Part shown: positions 17,869 through 26,461 of the stretch, piece after piece
Position numbering within the stretch: the first letter of the stretch is position 1
Layout of the letters: every line of letters begins with the position of its first letter
Source of the DNA: Nonomuraea spiralis
GTDB taxonomy: Bacteria; Actinomycetota; Actinomycetes; Streptosporangiales; Streptosporangiaceae
Direction: 5' to 3'
Length of the DNA: 64,000 bases
Assembly (NCBI RefSeq): GCF_014648435.1
Contig: NZ_BMRC01000006.1
Coordinates: forward strand, 310,001 to 374,000
Position numbers and translations under genes: made by a program
The notes under the pieces: model-generated
What the model was told of the DNA's origin: nothing
Seen by the model: the letters and a program-made list of their open reading frames with translations, nothing else
Database searches by the model: none

Positions 17869-20064
17869 ATGACGGAGACCGCCCATTCCACCAGGTCCGC
17901 GGGGGTCGGCGCGAGCGCGCGGCGGCCGGACGCGACGCTGAAGGTGACCGGCGAGTTCGCCTACGCCTCCGACCTGTGGCTCGACGGCATGGTGTGGGGC
18001 GTGACGCTGCGCAGCCCGCACCCGTCGGCCTGGATCCGTTCGATCGACGTGGGCCCGGCGCTGCGGATGCCCGGCGTGCTGGCCGTGCTGACGCACGAGG
18101 ACGTGCCCGGCGAGAAGTTCTACGGGCTCGACCACAAGGACCAGCCCGTGCTGGCCATCGACCAGGTCCGCCACCAGGGCGAGCCGGTGGCGCTGGTGGC
18201 CGCCGACCATCCGGAGACCGCGCGCCGGGCGGCGGCGGCCATCGTGGTCGGGTACGAGCCGCGCCCGGCGGTAACCGATCCGCGCGAGTCGCGGGAGTTC
18301 GTCAGGCGCCAGCCGGTGCGCAAGGGGGACACCTTCGAGGCGGAGGTCGTCGTCACCGGCGAGTACGAGGTCGGCATGCAGGACCAGGCGTTCCTCGGCC
18401 CGGAGTCGGGCCTCGCGGTGCCGGCCGAGGACGGCGGCGTGGACCTGTTCATCGCCACCCAATGGCTGCACGTGGACCGCGACCAGCTCGCCCCCTGCCT
18501 GGGCCTGCCGCCGGAGAAGGTACGGCTGACGCTGTCGGGCGTGGGCGGCGCGTTCGGCGCCCGCGAGGACCTGTCGATGCAGGTGCACGCGTGCATGCTG
18601 GCGCTGCGCCTGAACCGCCCCGTCAAGATCGTGTACGGGCGGGAGGAGTCGTTCTTCGGGCACGTGCACCGCCATCCGGCCAGGATGCGCTACGAGCACG
18701 GCGCCACGCGCGACGGCCGCCTGGTCTACGTCAAGGCCGACATCCTGCTGGACGGCGGCGCGTACTGCTCCTCCTCCCCCGCCGTGGTGGGCAACGCGGC
18801 CTCGCTGGGGGCGGGGCCGTACGAGGTGCCGAACGTGTGGATCGACGCCGTGGGCGTCTACACCAACAATCCGCCGTGCGGTGCGATGCGCGGGTTCGGG
18901 GCGGTGCAGGCGTGTTACGCCTACGAGTCGCAGATGGACCGGCTGGCCGAGGCGTGCGGCCTGTCGCCGGTCGAGATCCGGGTGCGCAACGCCGTCTCGC
19001 AGGGCTCCGCGCTGGCCACGGGCCAGGTGATCGACTCCCCCGCGCCGCTGGCGGACATGCTGCGCGACCTGGAGGCCATGCCGCTGCCGGGCCCCCGTAC
19101 GGAGGCGGACCTGCGGGCGCTGCCGGGCGGCGTCTCCCAGACCACGCACGGCGAGTCGGTGCGGCGCGGCGTCGGCTACGGCGTCGGCCTCAAGAACATC
19201 TGCTTCTCCGAGGGCTTCGACGACTACTCCACGGCCAGGGTGCGGGCCGAGCTGGTGGGCGACGAGCCGCACGTCACCGTGCACACCGCCGCGGCCGAGA
19301 TGGGCCAGGGGCTGATCACCGTCCAGGGCCAGATCGCGCGTACCGAGCTGGGCATCGAGGACGTGACCGTGGCGACCGCCGACACCTCCGTCGGCTCGGC
19401 GGGCTCGTCGTCGGCCTCGCGGCAGTCCTACGTGACGGGCGGCGCGGTGAAGGCGGCCTGCGAGGCGGTGCGCGAGCGGTTCAAGGGGTTGCCGCCTCGG
19501 GAGGCGCTGGCCAGGTTCGGGCCGATCGAGGAGACCCGCGAGTACCGGCACCGGCCGACGTACCCGATGGATCCGGTGAGCGGGCAGGGCGACTCGCATA
19601 CGCAGCTCGCGCTGTGCGTGCACCGCGCGGTGGTGGACGTGGACACCGAGCTGGGGCTGGTCAAGGTCGTGGAGCTCGCGGCGGTGCAGGACGTGGGCCG
19701 GATCCTGAACCCGCAGGCGCTGGAGGGCCAGATCCACGGCGGCTCGGCCCAGGGCCTCGGGCTGGCGCTCATGGAGGAGATCCAGGTACGCGACGGCCGG
19801 GTGCTGAACCCGTCGTTCACCGACTACCTGATTCCCACCATGCTCGACATGCCGCCCATGCAGCTGAAAATCCTGGAAAATCCAGACCCGTTCGCGCCGT
19901 ACGGCCTCCGCGGCGCCGGCGAGCCTCCCACGCTCTCCTCCACGCCCGCCGTCGCCGCCGCCGTACGCGCCGCCACGGGTCTCCGGTTGACTCGCGTTCC
20001 GATCAGGCCGGAAGATATCGCCTTGTCCAATCACGGGGAGGTATCCGATGGCAAGCGGTCGTGA
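17869..20064 (+). CDS. pucD: Xanthine dehydrogenase, molybdopterin-binding subunit
   Basis: 731 aa of the large molybdenum-cofactor subunit family. Residues about 20-120 form the hammerhead domain (TLKVTGEFAYASDLW). The cofactor-binding part includes GVGGAFGAREDLS, GAMRGFGAVQACYAYESQMD and EMGQGL. The C-terminal APYGLRGAGEPP carries the conserved catalytic Glu. This matches the PucD/xdhD type that oxidises hypoxanthine and xanthine. ATG 17869 directly abuts GGAGG, an unusually short spacing. The FAD and 2Fe-2S subunits normally needed are not encoded beside it. Divergent from pucR, its probable regulator. Confidence 0.9.
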   Translation: MTETAHSTRSAGVGASARRPDATLKVTGEFAYASDLWLDGMVWGVTLRSPHPSAWIRSIDVGPALRMPGVLAVLTHEDVPGEKFYGLDHKDQPVLAIDQVRHQGEPVALVAADHPETARRAAAAIVVGYEPRPAVTDPRESREFVRRQPVRKGDTFEAEVVVTGEYEVGMQDQAFLGPESGLAVPAEDGGVDLFIATQWLHVDRDQLAPCLGLPPEKVRLTLSGVGGAFGAREDLSMQVHACMLALRLNRPVKIVYGREESFFGHVHRHPARMRYEHGATRDGRLVYVKADILLDGGAYCSSSPAVVGNAASLGAGPYEVPNVWIDAVGVYTNNPPCGAMRGFGAVQACYAYESQMDRLAEACGLSPVEIRVRNAVSQGSALATGQVIDSPAPLADMLRDLEAMPLPGPRTEADLRALPGGVSQTTHGESVRRGVGYGVGLKNICFSEGFDDYSTARVRAELVGDEPHVTVHTAAAEMGQGLITVQGQIARTELGIEDVTVATADTSVGSAGSSSASRQSYVTGGAVKAACEAVRERFKGLPPREALARFGPIEETREYRHRPTYPMDPVSGQGDSHTQLALCVHRAVVDVDTELGLVKVVELAAVQDVGRILNPQALEGQIHGGSAQGLGLALMEEIQVRDGRVLNPSFTDYLIPTMLDMPPMQLKILENPDPFAPYGLRGAGEPPTLSSTPAVAAAVRAATGLRLTRVPIRPEDIALSNHGEVSDGKRS

Positions 20065-20281
20065 AGCCGCCGAGGCGGAGTTCAGTCGCTTCGACACCGA
20101 CGGCGACGGTCTGCTGACCGCGGCCGAGATCAGGAAGGCCAACGAGGCTCTGGGGGTGCACGGCGCCTCGGAGGACGAGATCGAGGCGTTCATCACGTCC
20201 GCCGACACCGACGGCGACGGCCGGATCGGCCTGGAGGAGTTCGTCGGCCTGCTCGGCCACGGGCGGCACGAGAAGGCGTGA
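20048..20281 (+). CDS. EF-hand calcium-binding protein, 77 aa
   Basis: A small acidic protein with two complete EF-hand loops, DTDGDGLLTAAE (about residues 16-27) and DTDGDGRIGLEE (about 53-64). Each has Asp/Asn at 1, 3 and 5 and Glu at 12, so both should bind calcium. A strong GGGGAGG precedes ATG 20048. The gene overlaps the 3' end of the xanthine dehydrogenase gene by 17 bp in another frame, so it belongs to the same unit. It resembles the small calmodulin-like proteins of Streptomyces. Its role here is unknown; the link to purine oxidation is only positional. Confidence 0.9.
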   Translation: MASGREAAEAEFSRFDTDGDGLLTAAEIRKANEALGVHGASEDEIEAFITSADTDGDGRIGLEEFVGLLGHGRHEKA

Positions 20282-20340
20282 TCTTGTCCCCCGCCGGGTA
20301 GGTGACCCGCACTCCCCTCGGTCATGACGAGGGGGATCGT

Positions 20341-21723
20341 GTGGTGCTCGACAGACTCTTCGAGCTGACCGGGCGGGGGACGACCGTCGGACGCGAGGTC
20401 CGCGGCGGCCTGACCACGTTCATGGCGATGGCCTACATCATCCTGCTCAACCCGATCATCCTGGCCGGCGCGAAGGACGTCACCGGCGCCCGGCTGTCGA
20501 TCTCCGAGCTGACCACCTCGACCGCGCTGGCGGCCGCGATCTCCACGCTGCTCATGGCGTTCATCGGCAACGCGCCCTTCGCCCTGGCCGCCGGGCTCGG
20601 CCTGAACGCGGTGGTCGCCTACCAGGCCGCGCCGCACATGACCTGGCCCCAGGCGATGGGCTTGGTCGTGCTGGAGGGCGCGGTCATCATCATCCTGGCC
20701 GTGACCGGCCTGCGAACCCTGATCATGAACGCGATCCCGCTGGCGCTCAAGCACGCGATCAGCGTCGGGATCGGCCTGTTCATCGCCCTGATCGGCCTGG
20801 TCGACGCCGGGTTCGTCGCCTCGGGCACCGGCACGCCCGTACAGCTCGGGGCGACCGGCCACCTCACGGGCTGGCCGGTCACGCTCTTCTGCTTCGGCCT
20901 GCTCCTGATGATCGTCCTGTACGTGCGCAGAACCCCGGCCGCCATCCTCATCAGCATCGCGGTCACCGCCGTCCTGGCCGTCGTGGTCAACTCGCTGGTG
21001 CCCGTCAAGCCCGAGTCGTGGGGCGTGGTCGCACCGCGTATGCCCGAGTCGCTGATCTCGGCGCCGAGGTTCGGGCTGGTGGGGCAGTTCGACCTGTTCG
21101 GCGGGTTCGTCACGGCGGGCGCGCTGACCGCGACCGTGGTGCTGTTCACGCTGGTGTTGTCGGGGTTCTTCGACGCCATGGGCACGATCATCGGCGTCAG
21201 CGACGAGGCCGGCCTGGTGGACCGGCTGGGACGGGTGCCGCGGCTGGGCCGCATCCTGACCGTCGACGGCGTGGCGGGCATGGTCGGCGGCTCGGTCAGC
21301 GCCTCGGCCAACACCGTGTTCGTCGAGTCGGCCGCCGGTGTCGGCGAAGGGGCGCGTACCGGTCTGGCCAGTGTCGTGACCGGGGCGCTGCTCGGGCTGA
21401 CGCTGCTGTTCACGCCGATCGCCGCGGTGGTGCCGGCGGCCGCGGCGGCGCCCGCGCTGGTGCTGGTCGGGGCGCTGATGATGACCCAGTCCAAGAACGT
21501 GCCCTGGGCCGACATCGACGTGGCCATCCCGGCGTTCCTGACGATCGCGCTGATGCCGTTCACGTACTCGATCACGAACGGGGTGGGGGCCGGGGTGATC
21601 GTGTACACGCTGATCAAGGCGGCCCGGGGGCAGTTCGCGCAGATCCCCTGGCTGCTGTGGATCGTGTCGTTGATCTTCCTGGCGTACTTCGGGATCAACG
21701 CGCTCGAGAGCCTGTTCGGTTAG
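20341..21723 (+). CDS. NCS2-family purine permease (AzgA type)
   Basis: Polytopic membrane transporter, 460 aa from GTG 20341. GTG 20344 and an in-frame GTG at 20302 are alternatives; GAGGGGG five to eight bases upstream favours 20341 or 20344. The sequence starts VVLDRLFELTGRGTTVGREV and carries GLTTFMAMAYIILLNP and NAPFALAAGLGLNA, signatures of the AzgA-like guanine/hypoxanthine permeases. It has 12-14 hydrophobic helices. Taken with pucR and the xanthine dehydrogenase subunit, it suggests uptake and degradation of purines. Its TAG stop overlaps the TAA stop of the convergent gene. Confidence 0.92.
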   Translation: MVLDRLFELTGRGTTVGREVRGGLTTFMAMAYIILLNPIILAGAKDVTGARLSISELTTSTALAAAISTLLMAFIGNAPFALAAGLGLNAVVAYQAAPHMTWPQAMGLVVLEGAVIIILAVTGLRTLIMNAIPLALKHAISVGIGLFIALIGLVDAGFVASGTGTPVQLGATGHLTGWPVTLFCFGLLLMIVLYVRRTPAAILISIAVTAVLAVVVNSLVPVKPESWGVVAPRMPESLISAPRFGLVGQFDLFGGFVTAGALTATVVLFTLVLSGFFDAMGTIIGVSDEAGLVDRLGRVPRLGRILTVDGVAGMVGGSVSASANTVFVESAAGVGEGARTGLASVVTGALLGLTLLFTPIAAVVPAAAAAPALVLVGALMMTQSKNVPWADIDVAIPAFLTIALMPFTYSITNGVGAGVIVYTLIKAARGQFAQIPWLLWIVSLIFLAYFGINALESLFG

Positions 21724-22664
21724 CGGATGTCACCGCTGTTGCAGGCCACGCCGTTCTGGTCGAGGTCGGGATACCAGGAGTACTCCTCATGCCGTCCGCG
21801 TGTGTAGGGGCCGTCGCCGGCGGCCTGGGCCTCCTTGCAGCTCGCGTAGCGCTTGTCGGGCACGCGCGCGACACCGTTGGTGGTCCCGGTCGTGCCCGTC
21901 GTGCCGGTGGTCCCGGTGGTCCCGGTCGTGCCGGTGGTGCCCGTCGTCGTGCCGTCCGGCTGGGTCGTGGTGGCGGGCGGCTGCTGCTGGGTCGGCGGCT
22001 GGGCGGGGTCGGACTGGGCGGGGTCGGACTGGGCGGGACCGGTTGGGGCGGGCTGCGACGGGGACGCGCCGAGTATGCGGGTCACCAGCGCGTCGGCCTC
22101 CTCCTTGGTGAAGCCCGCGATGCTCATGCTGTCGCCGTCCATGCCCTGCGTGACGACCGGCGCGGCCAGGACCGTCTTCGGCGTCTGCTCGCCCTCGGGC
22201 GCCAGTACGACCGCGACCTGCCGCTGCGCGGGCTGCAACTCGTCGATGAGCCGGACGAGCCGGTCCTTGAAGGCGGGCGCGACGGCGACGCGCACCGAGT
22301 ACGACCCGTCGCTCTCCCGCACCGGCTCGATCCGCTGCACGGCGCCGACCGTGACGCCGTCCTCCAGGAGGTAACAGGTGGTCTGCCCCTCGTCGAGCAC
22401 GGCCGGGTCGCCCGGACAGGGCGCGGTCTTCGTCTCCTTGACCGGCGCGAAGTGGATGGGCACGGCCAGGCGCGTCGGCGGCGCGCCGCCGAGCAGCGGG
22501 CTGTCCGGGCTCTTGGTCATCAGGACGGCGACCGTGCCGAGTACGCCCGCCACGGCGACGACGAGCACGAGCGAGACGGTGAGCACGACGGTGGTGAGGC
22601 GGCTGGCCTTCGGCTCCTCCGGCTCTCCCGGCTCCGCGGGCGGCGCCTCTACCGGCTTGTCCAT
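21720..22664 (-). CDS. Membrane-anchored protein with SecD-like and Excalibur-like domains
   Basis: 314 aa. A proline/glutamate-rich cytosolic start is followed by one membrane helix (about residues 24-48, VVLTVSLVLVVAVAGVLGTVAVL). An extracellular part follows, whose middle (about 65-190) resembles the SecDF P1 head domain (for example MSIAGFTKEEADALVTRIL). A Gln/Pro/Thr linker contains about seven GTT tripeptide repeats. The last 45 residues look like an Excalibur calcium-binding domain (RYASCKEAQAAGDGPYTRG and YPDLDQNGVACNS). Similar fusions occur at actinobacterial cell surfaces; no function is established here. Stop codons overlap with the convergent permease gene. Confidence 0.75.
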   Translation of the reverse strand: MDKPVEAPPAEPGEPEEPKASRLTTVVLTVSLVLVVAVAGVLGTVAVLMTKSPDSPLLGGAPPTRLAVPIHFAPVKETKTAPCPGDPAVLDEGQTTCYLLEDGVTVGAVQRIEPVRESDGSYSVRVAVAPAFKDRLVRLIDELQPAQRQVAVVLAPEGEQTPKTVLAAPVVTQGMDGDSMSIAGFTKEEADALVTRILGASPSQPAPTGPAQSDPAQSDPAQPPTQQQPPATTTQPDGTTTGTTGTTGTTGTTGTTGTTGTTNGVARVPDKRYASCKEAQAAGDGPYTRGRHEEYSWYPDLDQNGVACNSGDIR

Positions 22665-22773
22665 CGTCGAGACCCCATCCTCACGTTCGGGCTGCCGGTG
22701 AGCCTATCGAGGACGGACGGAACCGGGGTAATCAGCCGAAGAATCATCACCTTTCCGTGAGATCGGAGGAAGA

Positions 22774-22833
22774 ATGGAAATGAGAAGGCAGGTTGTCGGC
22801 AACTTTCCACGCGAACGAGGGATGACCCCATGA
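22774..22833 (+). CDS. Possible 19-codon leader ORF coupled to ald
   Basis: GGAGG four bases before ATG 22774 opens a 19-codon frame ([19 protein letters not shown]). Its TGA overlaps the ald start codon (ATGA at 22830-22833). The Shine-Dalgarno and exact overlap suggest a translated leader or coupling device, but such a short frame may arise by chance. Confidence 0.35.
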   Translation: MEMRRQVVGNFPRERGMTP

Positions 22834-23945
22834 AGGTCGGAGTTCCCCGCGAGGTCAAGAACAGCGAATACCGTGTCGCACTCACCCCGGCGGGCGTGCA
22901 CGAACTGGTACGCCACGGGCACCAGGTCCACGTCGAACGAGAGGCGGGCCTCGGCTCGGCCATCCCCGACGACGACTACGCGGCGGCGGGCGCCGTCATC
23001 GTGCCGCACGCCGACGAGGTGTGGGCCGCGGGCGACCTGATCATGAAGGTGAAGGAGCCGGTGGCCGAGGAGTACCACCGGATGCGCAAGGGCCAGGTCC
23101 TGTTCACCTATCTCCACCTGGCCGCCTCGAACGCCCTGACCAGGGCCCTGCTCAACTCGGGCGTCACGGCCATCGCGTACGAGACCGTGCAGAACAGGGA
23201 CGGCTCGCTGCCCCTGCTCGCCCCCATGTCGGAGGTCGCCGGACGGCTGGCGCCGCAGGTGGGCGCCTACCACCTGATGCGCTCGCAGGGTGGCAGGGGC
23301 GTGCTCATGGGCGGCGTGTCCGGGGTGCGCGCGGCGAACGTCGTCGTGATCGGCGCCGGGGTGTCCGGCATGAACGCCGCCGCCATCGCGCTCGGCATGC
23401 AGGCCGAGGTGCTGCTGCTCGACCGCAACATCGACAAGCTCCGCCAGGCCGACATGATCTACCAGGGCCACTGCCAGACGGTCGCGTCGAACACCCTGGA
23501 GATCGAGAAGGCCGTGCTGGAGGCCGACCTGGTGATCGGCGCGGTCCTGGTGCCGGGGGCCAAGGCGCCCAGACTGGTCACCGACGACCTGATCCGGCGG
23601 ATGAAGCCGGGGTCGGTGCTGGTGGACATCTCGATCGACCAGGGCGGCTGCTTCGAGGGCTCCCGGCCGACCACGCACGCCGCGCCGACGTACCGGGTGC
23701 ACGAGTCGGTCTTCTACTGCGTGGCCAACATGCCGGGGGCGGTGCCGCACACCTCGACGTTCGCGCTGACCAACGTGACGCTGCCGTACGCGCTGGCCGT
23801 CGCCGCCAAGGGGTGGCGCGAGGCGGTCCGTACGGACCCGGCCCTGGCGGCGGGCGTGAGCACCCACGAGGGACGCCTGACCAGCCGGCCGGTGGCCGAG
23901 GCGCACGACCTGGAGTGGACGCCGCTGGAGGAGGTGCTCGCCTGA
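22830..23945 (+). CDS. ald: Alanine dehydrogenase
   Basis: 371 aa; NAD-dependent interconversion of alanine and pyruvate plus ammonium, cytosolic. All four active-site residues known from the mycobacterial enzyme fall at the same numbers: R15, K75, H96 and D270. The NAD-binding loop is GAGVSG (about 175-180). Length and start ([20 protein letters not shown]) are standard. GAGGG lies eight bases before ATG 22830. A strong hairpin terminator follows at 23969. The enzyme commonly serves amino-acid catabolism and redox balance; the local regulator is not evident. Confidence 0.97.
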   Translation: MKVGVPREVKNSEYRVALTPAGVHELVRHGHQVHVEREAGLGSAIPDDDYAAAGAVIVPHADEVWAAGDLIMKVKEPVAEEYHRMRKGQVLFTYLHLAASNALTRALLNSGVTAIAYETVQNRDGSLPLLAPMSEVAGRLAPQVGAYHLMRSQGGRGVLMGGVSGVRAANVVVIGAGVSGMNAAAIALGMQAEVLLLDRNIDKLRQADMIYQGHCQTVASNTLEIEKAVLEADLVIGAVLVPGAKAPRLVTDDLIRRMKPGSVLVDISIDQGGCFEGSRPTTHAAPTYRVHESVFYCVANMPGAVPHTSTFALTNVTLPYALAVAAKGWREAVRTDPALAAGVSTHEGRLTSRPVAEAHDLEWTPLEEVLA

Positions 23946-23968
23946 GCGCGGAACACGACGTGAACGCC

Positions 23969-23996
23969 GAAGGGCCCGGCCGGAGCCGGGCCCTTC
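23969..23996. terminator. Bidirectional hairpin terminator between ald and the DUF3105 gene
   Basis: Perfect 12-bp stem (GAAGGGCCCGGC / GCCGGGCCCTTC) with a CGGA loop between two convergent genes. There is no long T-run, as is usual in high-GC actinobacteria. Confidence 0.85.
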
Positions 23997-24011
23997 GAAC
24001 GTGTCACGGGG

Positions 24012-24713
24012 TCACTTGGACTGGGTGGGCGAGGGAGCGAGGGTCTCCATCGGCGTGTTGCCCGTGGGCTCGGGCGGCAGCGGGGCCTGGTCGGCCGTGG
24101 TGGTGATCGCGTCCTGGCCGCCGCAGACGGCACCCGGCTCAGGGGTGTCGGAGCCGTTCTGGTACTTCTTGATGAAGGCTGTCAGCTTCGGGTCGGACGG
24201 GTCCTGCAGCTTGAGCTGGTGGCCCCACGTGGAGGCGACCACCGGTGCGGGCAGCCCGGGGTAGGGGCTGACCAGCATGTAGTCCTGCTGGCCCGTGGAG
24301 GTCGCCACTTCCTTCAGCGCGTCGACCTGCGCCTTGGGCAGATCGGGGCGGTAGGTGATCCAGACCGCGCCGTGCTCCAGCGAGTGGACGGCGTGCTCGT
24401 TGTGGATCGGCTTGTCGTAGACCGCGCACTGCTGCCAGTAGTTGTTGTGCTCGCCGCCCACGGGCGGGCTCTCCTTGTACGTCACGGTCTTGGCGACGTG
24501 CTGGCCGGCCTCGTACTTGTAGCTGGTGACGGCGTCGAGTGAGGTCGCGCGGGCCTGGTTGACCAGGTAGACGCCGACCACGCCGACGAGGACCACGACA
24601 ATGAGACCGCCCGTCCCCCACATGAGCAGTGCGGCGCGGCGCGCTTTGCGCTGTTGCTCGGCCCGCATCTTCTGCAGATGCTCGCGCCTCGCCTGCGCCT
24701 TCTCCTTCGTCAT
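24012..24713 (-). CDS. DUF3105 membrane-anchored protein
   Basis: 233 aa. A highly basic cytosolic N-terminus (residues 1-27) precedes one membrane helix (about 28-52, [20 protein letters not shown]). The exported DUF3105 domain (about 70-190) carries its hallmark [18 protein letters not shown] and [15 protein letters not shown], with conserved Cys and His. A proline/threonine tail follows. The family is common in actinobacteria and has no known function. A GGAGGG site lies upstream of ATG 24713. Last clearly host gene before the prophage. Confidence 0.9.
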   Translation of the reverse strand: MTKEKAQARREHLQKMRAEQQRKARRAALLMWGTGGLIVVVLVGVVGVYLVNQARATSLDAVTSYKYEAGQHVAKTVTYKESPPVGGEHNNYWQQCAVYDKPIHNEHAVHSLEHGAVWITYRPDLPKAQVDALKEVATSTGQQDYMLVSPYPGLPAPVVASTWGHQLKLQDPSDPKLTAFIKKYQNGSDTPEPGAVCGGQDAITTTADQAPLPPEPTGNTPMETLAPSPTQSK

Positions 24714-24975
24714 CGTCCCTCCATCGGCGTGCTGACTCCGGTCACCCTATGCCCTCCGGGCGTATGCGGAGAATAAGTGGCGCATAAGCCGTTGATCGGG
24801 AGTCTGAGAGGCGCGCGCTCGCGCCTTATCTTCCCTGCTTAAGGGCCGGGTTCAACCGCGTGTAGGGAGCAAGTGGATCTTCAAACAGTTTGCATGCGGG
24901 TGATGGGCAGCATAATCGGCGCTCCCCGGCGTAAGCCGAATGCCGTCTATCCCCCTCATCGGAGGAGGCGCAGCC
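24714..24975. other. Host-prophage junction region (probable left attachment side)
   Basis: 262 bp without a gene between a host gene and the integrase. It holds the promoter of the DUF3105 gene, a hairpin AGGCGCG CGCT CGCGCCT (24809-24826) followed by TATCTT, and the integrase ribosome site GGAGGAGG just before 24976. The left attachment site should lie here. No intact tRNA was found, and no matching direct repeat occurs in the last 500 bases of the window, so the core cannot be defined. Confidence 0.5.
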
Positions 24976-25953
24976 ATGCCCACAGTCGTCCCCATCACAT
25001 CCGCCCGCGGCCGCGTCAGCAGCGGGCGCCGCCGCAAGCCTGCGGTCCCGGCAGGCATCCCGCTCGGCGACCTCATTGCCTCGTGGGAGCTCGCGCTCCG
25101 CTCGGCCAACCGGAGCCAGAACACCATCACGATGTATCTGCGCGTGGCCCGCCGCTTCGTCGCCTACCTCACCAAGCACAATGAGCCGGCCGACGCTGAA
25201 TGCGTCGGCCGGGACCAGGTGCGTGCGTTCCTCGTGCACGAGCAGAATCGGGCAGGGGTGCCGACCGCCCTGGCGGCACACTCGTACCTCGGCGTCTTTT
25301 TCAGCTGGCTGATAGAGGAGAAGGAGCGCACCACGGTCTCCCCCGTGCTGGCCAAGGACCGACCTCACATGGTGAGGAAGGTGCGGGAGTACGTCTCTCT
25401 GGAGCAGTTCGGTGCGCTGCTGGAGGTATGCCGGGGCGGCGACTTCGCGTCCCGTCGCGATGCCGCCATCGTCCGCGTGCTGTTCGACAACGGGATGCGA
25501 GTCTCAGGACTGACCGGCCTGCGCCTTTACGACGTAGATCTGCCAGGGCGCAGGCTCCGGATCACGCTGAAGGGGGGCAACGAGCACTGGGCGCCCATCG
25601 GCGACAAGACCGCCCAGGCGATCGACCGATACCTCCGAGTCCGGAGCCGACACCCGGCGGCGAGCCTGGAGTGGCTATGGCTGGCGGTGAAGCATCGGCA
25701 GCGCCTGGGGGTGTCCGGCGTCCAGCGAATGCTCAAGGCTCGCGGCGAGGCGTCCGGGGTGGCGGATCTGTTCCCGCACCGCTTCCGGGGCAGCAGCGCG
25801 CACGAGCTGCTCGCGGCCGGCGCGAGTCCGGATGACGTGAAGCGGATTTTGGGCTGGAAGTCGGATGCGATGCTCCGGCAGTACACCGAGGCTCTGGGTG
25901 ATGAGCGGGCGCGGGCGGCGCATGCCCGGTACTCCCCCAGCGACCGGGTGTAG
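24976..25953 (+). CDS. int: Prophage tyrosine integrase
   Basis: 325 aa; ATG 24976 follows GGAGGAGG at seven bases. An N-terminal basic stretch leads to a SAM-like core-binding domain (about residues 28-120, LGDLIASWELALRSANRSQN). The catalytic domain has R175 (NGMRVSGLTGL), K199 (TLKGG), the HxxR box H268/R271 (PHRFRG), W294 (LGWKS) and the nucleophile Y303 (LRQYTE). It is complete and should catalyse site-specific integration and excision. It is followed by a strong hairpin terminator. Possible excision partners are the small HTH proteins at 27132 and 38343. Confidence 0.97.
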   Translation: MPTVVPITSARGRVSSGRRRKPAVPAGIPLGDLIASWELALRSANRSQNTITMYLRVARRFVAYLTKHNEPADAECVGRDQVRAFLVHEQNRAGVPTALAAHSYLGVFFSWLIEEKERTTVSPVLAKDRPHMVRKVREYVSLEQFGALLEVCRGGDFASRRDAAIVRVLFDNGMRVSGLTGLRLYDVDLPGRRLRITLKGGNEHWAPIGDKTAQAIDRYLRVRSRHPAASLEWLWLAVKHRQRLGVSGVQRMLKARGEASGVADLFPHRFRGSSAHELLAAGASPDDVKRILGWKSDAMLRQYTEALGDERARAAHARYSPSDRV

Positions 25954-25959
25954 GCATGC

Positions 25960-25998
25960 GACGGGCCCGGAGCCTCCACCGTTGGCTCCGGGCCCGTC
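25960..25998 (+). terminator. Hairpin terminator after integrase
   Basis: Perfect 15-bp stem (GACGGGCCCGGAGCC / GGCTCCGGGCCCGTC) with a 9-nt loop, seven bases after the integrase stop. It may also serve the convergent leftward transcript of the 26057-26281 gene. Confidence 0.85.
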
Positions 25999-26056
25999 TG
26001 CGTCCCCGAGGTGTGCGGGAGCGCGCATCGTCACCTACGCGCCACCCGTAATCCGT

Positions 26057-26281
26057 TTACTGGTCTCTGTCTTGCTGCCCCTGCCGGTAGCCGATCCTGT
26101 ACTCGATGCCCTGCTTCTCCAGAAGCCAGGCAATCGTGAATACGATCATGGTGCCGATGAGCAGCCGCTGCCCCGATTCCCATTCGCCGAGGGTGGGCCA
26201 TGCCGTTCGTTCGGCGGCCACGTAGGCGACGTTCAGGATCCACAACAGCGCTGTTGTGGTGGGCAGCAGCATGTGACGCAT
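26057..26281 (-). CDS. Small two-helix membrane protein in lysogeny region
   Basis: 74 aa from ATG 26281 (GAGGGGG nine bases upstream). Two membrane helices are predicted by eye (about residues 6-23, PTTTALLWILNVAYVAA, and 38-52, LIGTMIVFTIAWLLE), with a charged C-terminal tail rich in Gln, Arg and Asp. It is transcribed leftward, in the same direction as the immunity repressor and away from the lytic genes, so it may be expressed in the lysogen. A role in superinfection exclusion is only a guess from location and topology. Confidence 0.7.
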   Translation of the reverse strand: MRHMLLPTTTALLWILNVAYVAAERTAWPTLGEWESGQRLLIGTMIVFTIAWLLEKQGIEYRIGYRQGQQDRDQ

Positions 26282-26461
26282 GGGTGAGGGCCCCCTCGTG
26301 TTGCTCGGTCTGTCGTGCGGTTGGCGCAAATACCCCTTTTCGGGTTGGTGCGACTTGTTGCACGAAACAGAGAACCACGAGGTTTAGTCACGTTCCAGTG
26401 TTTCCTTTAAGTTAACCCAAAATTACTCACTGTGTAATTGTTACGCTACGTACCGTCGCAA
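26282..26461. promoter_or_regulatory. 180-bp AT-rich region with a repressor-type half-site
   Basis: No gene is seen. CTTGTTGCACGA at 26354-26365 is an exact 12-mer match to 27090-27101 in the repressor control region, so it is a candidate operator for the leftward membrane-protein gene. The stretch 26400-26440 is strikingly AT-rich (TTAAGTTAACCCAAAATTAC), compatible with a promoter. Confidence 0.5.

Noticed and set aside
17824-20862. 1012-codon leftward open frame opposite xanthine dehydrogenase
   Set aside because: Composition (His/Arg/Gly/Gln) is that of an antisense shadow; the forward frame has conserved enzyme motifs.
21877-21953. Tandem GTC/GGT-type repeat resembling a CRISPR or minisatellite
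   Set aside because: It is a codon-level repeat encoding a Gly-Thr-Thr linker in the 21720-22664 protein, with no spacers.
24714-24975. tRNA gene as integration target at the left junction
   Set aside because: A GGGTTCAACC stretch near 24847 looks T-arm-like, but the flanking stem does not pair and no acceptor stem is present.
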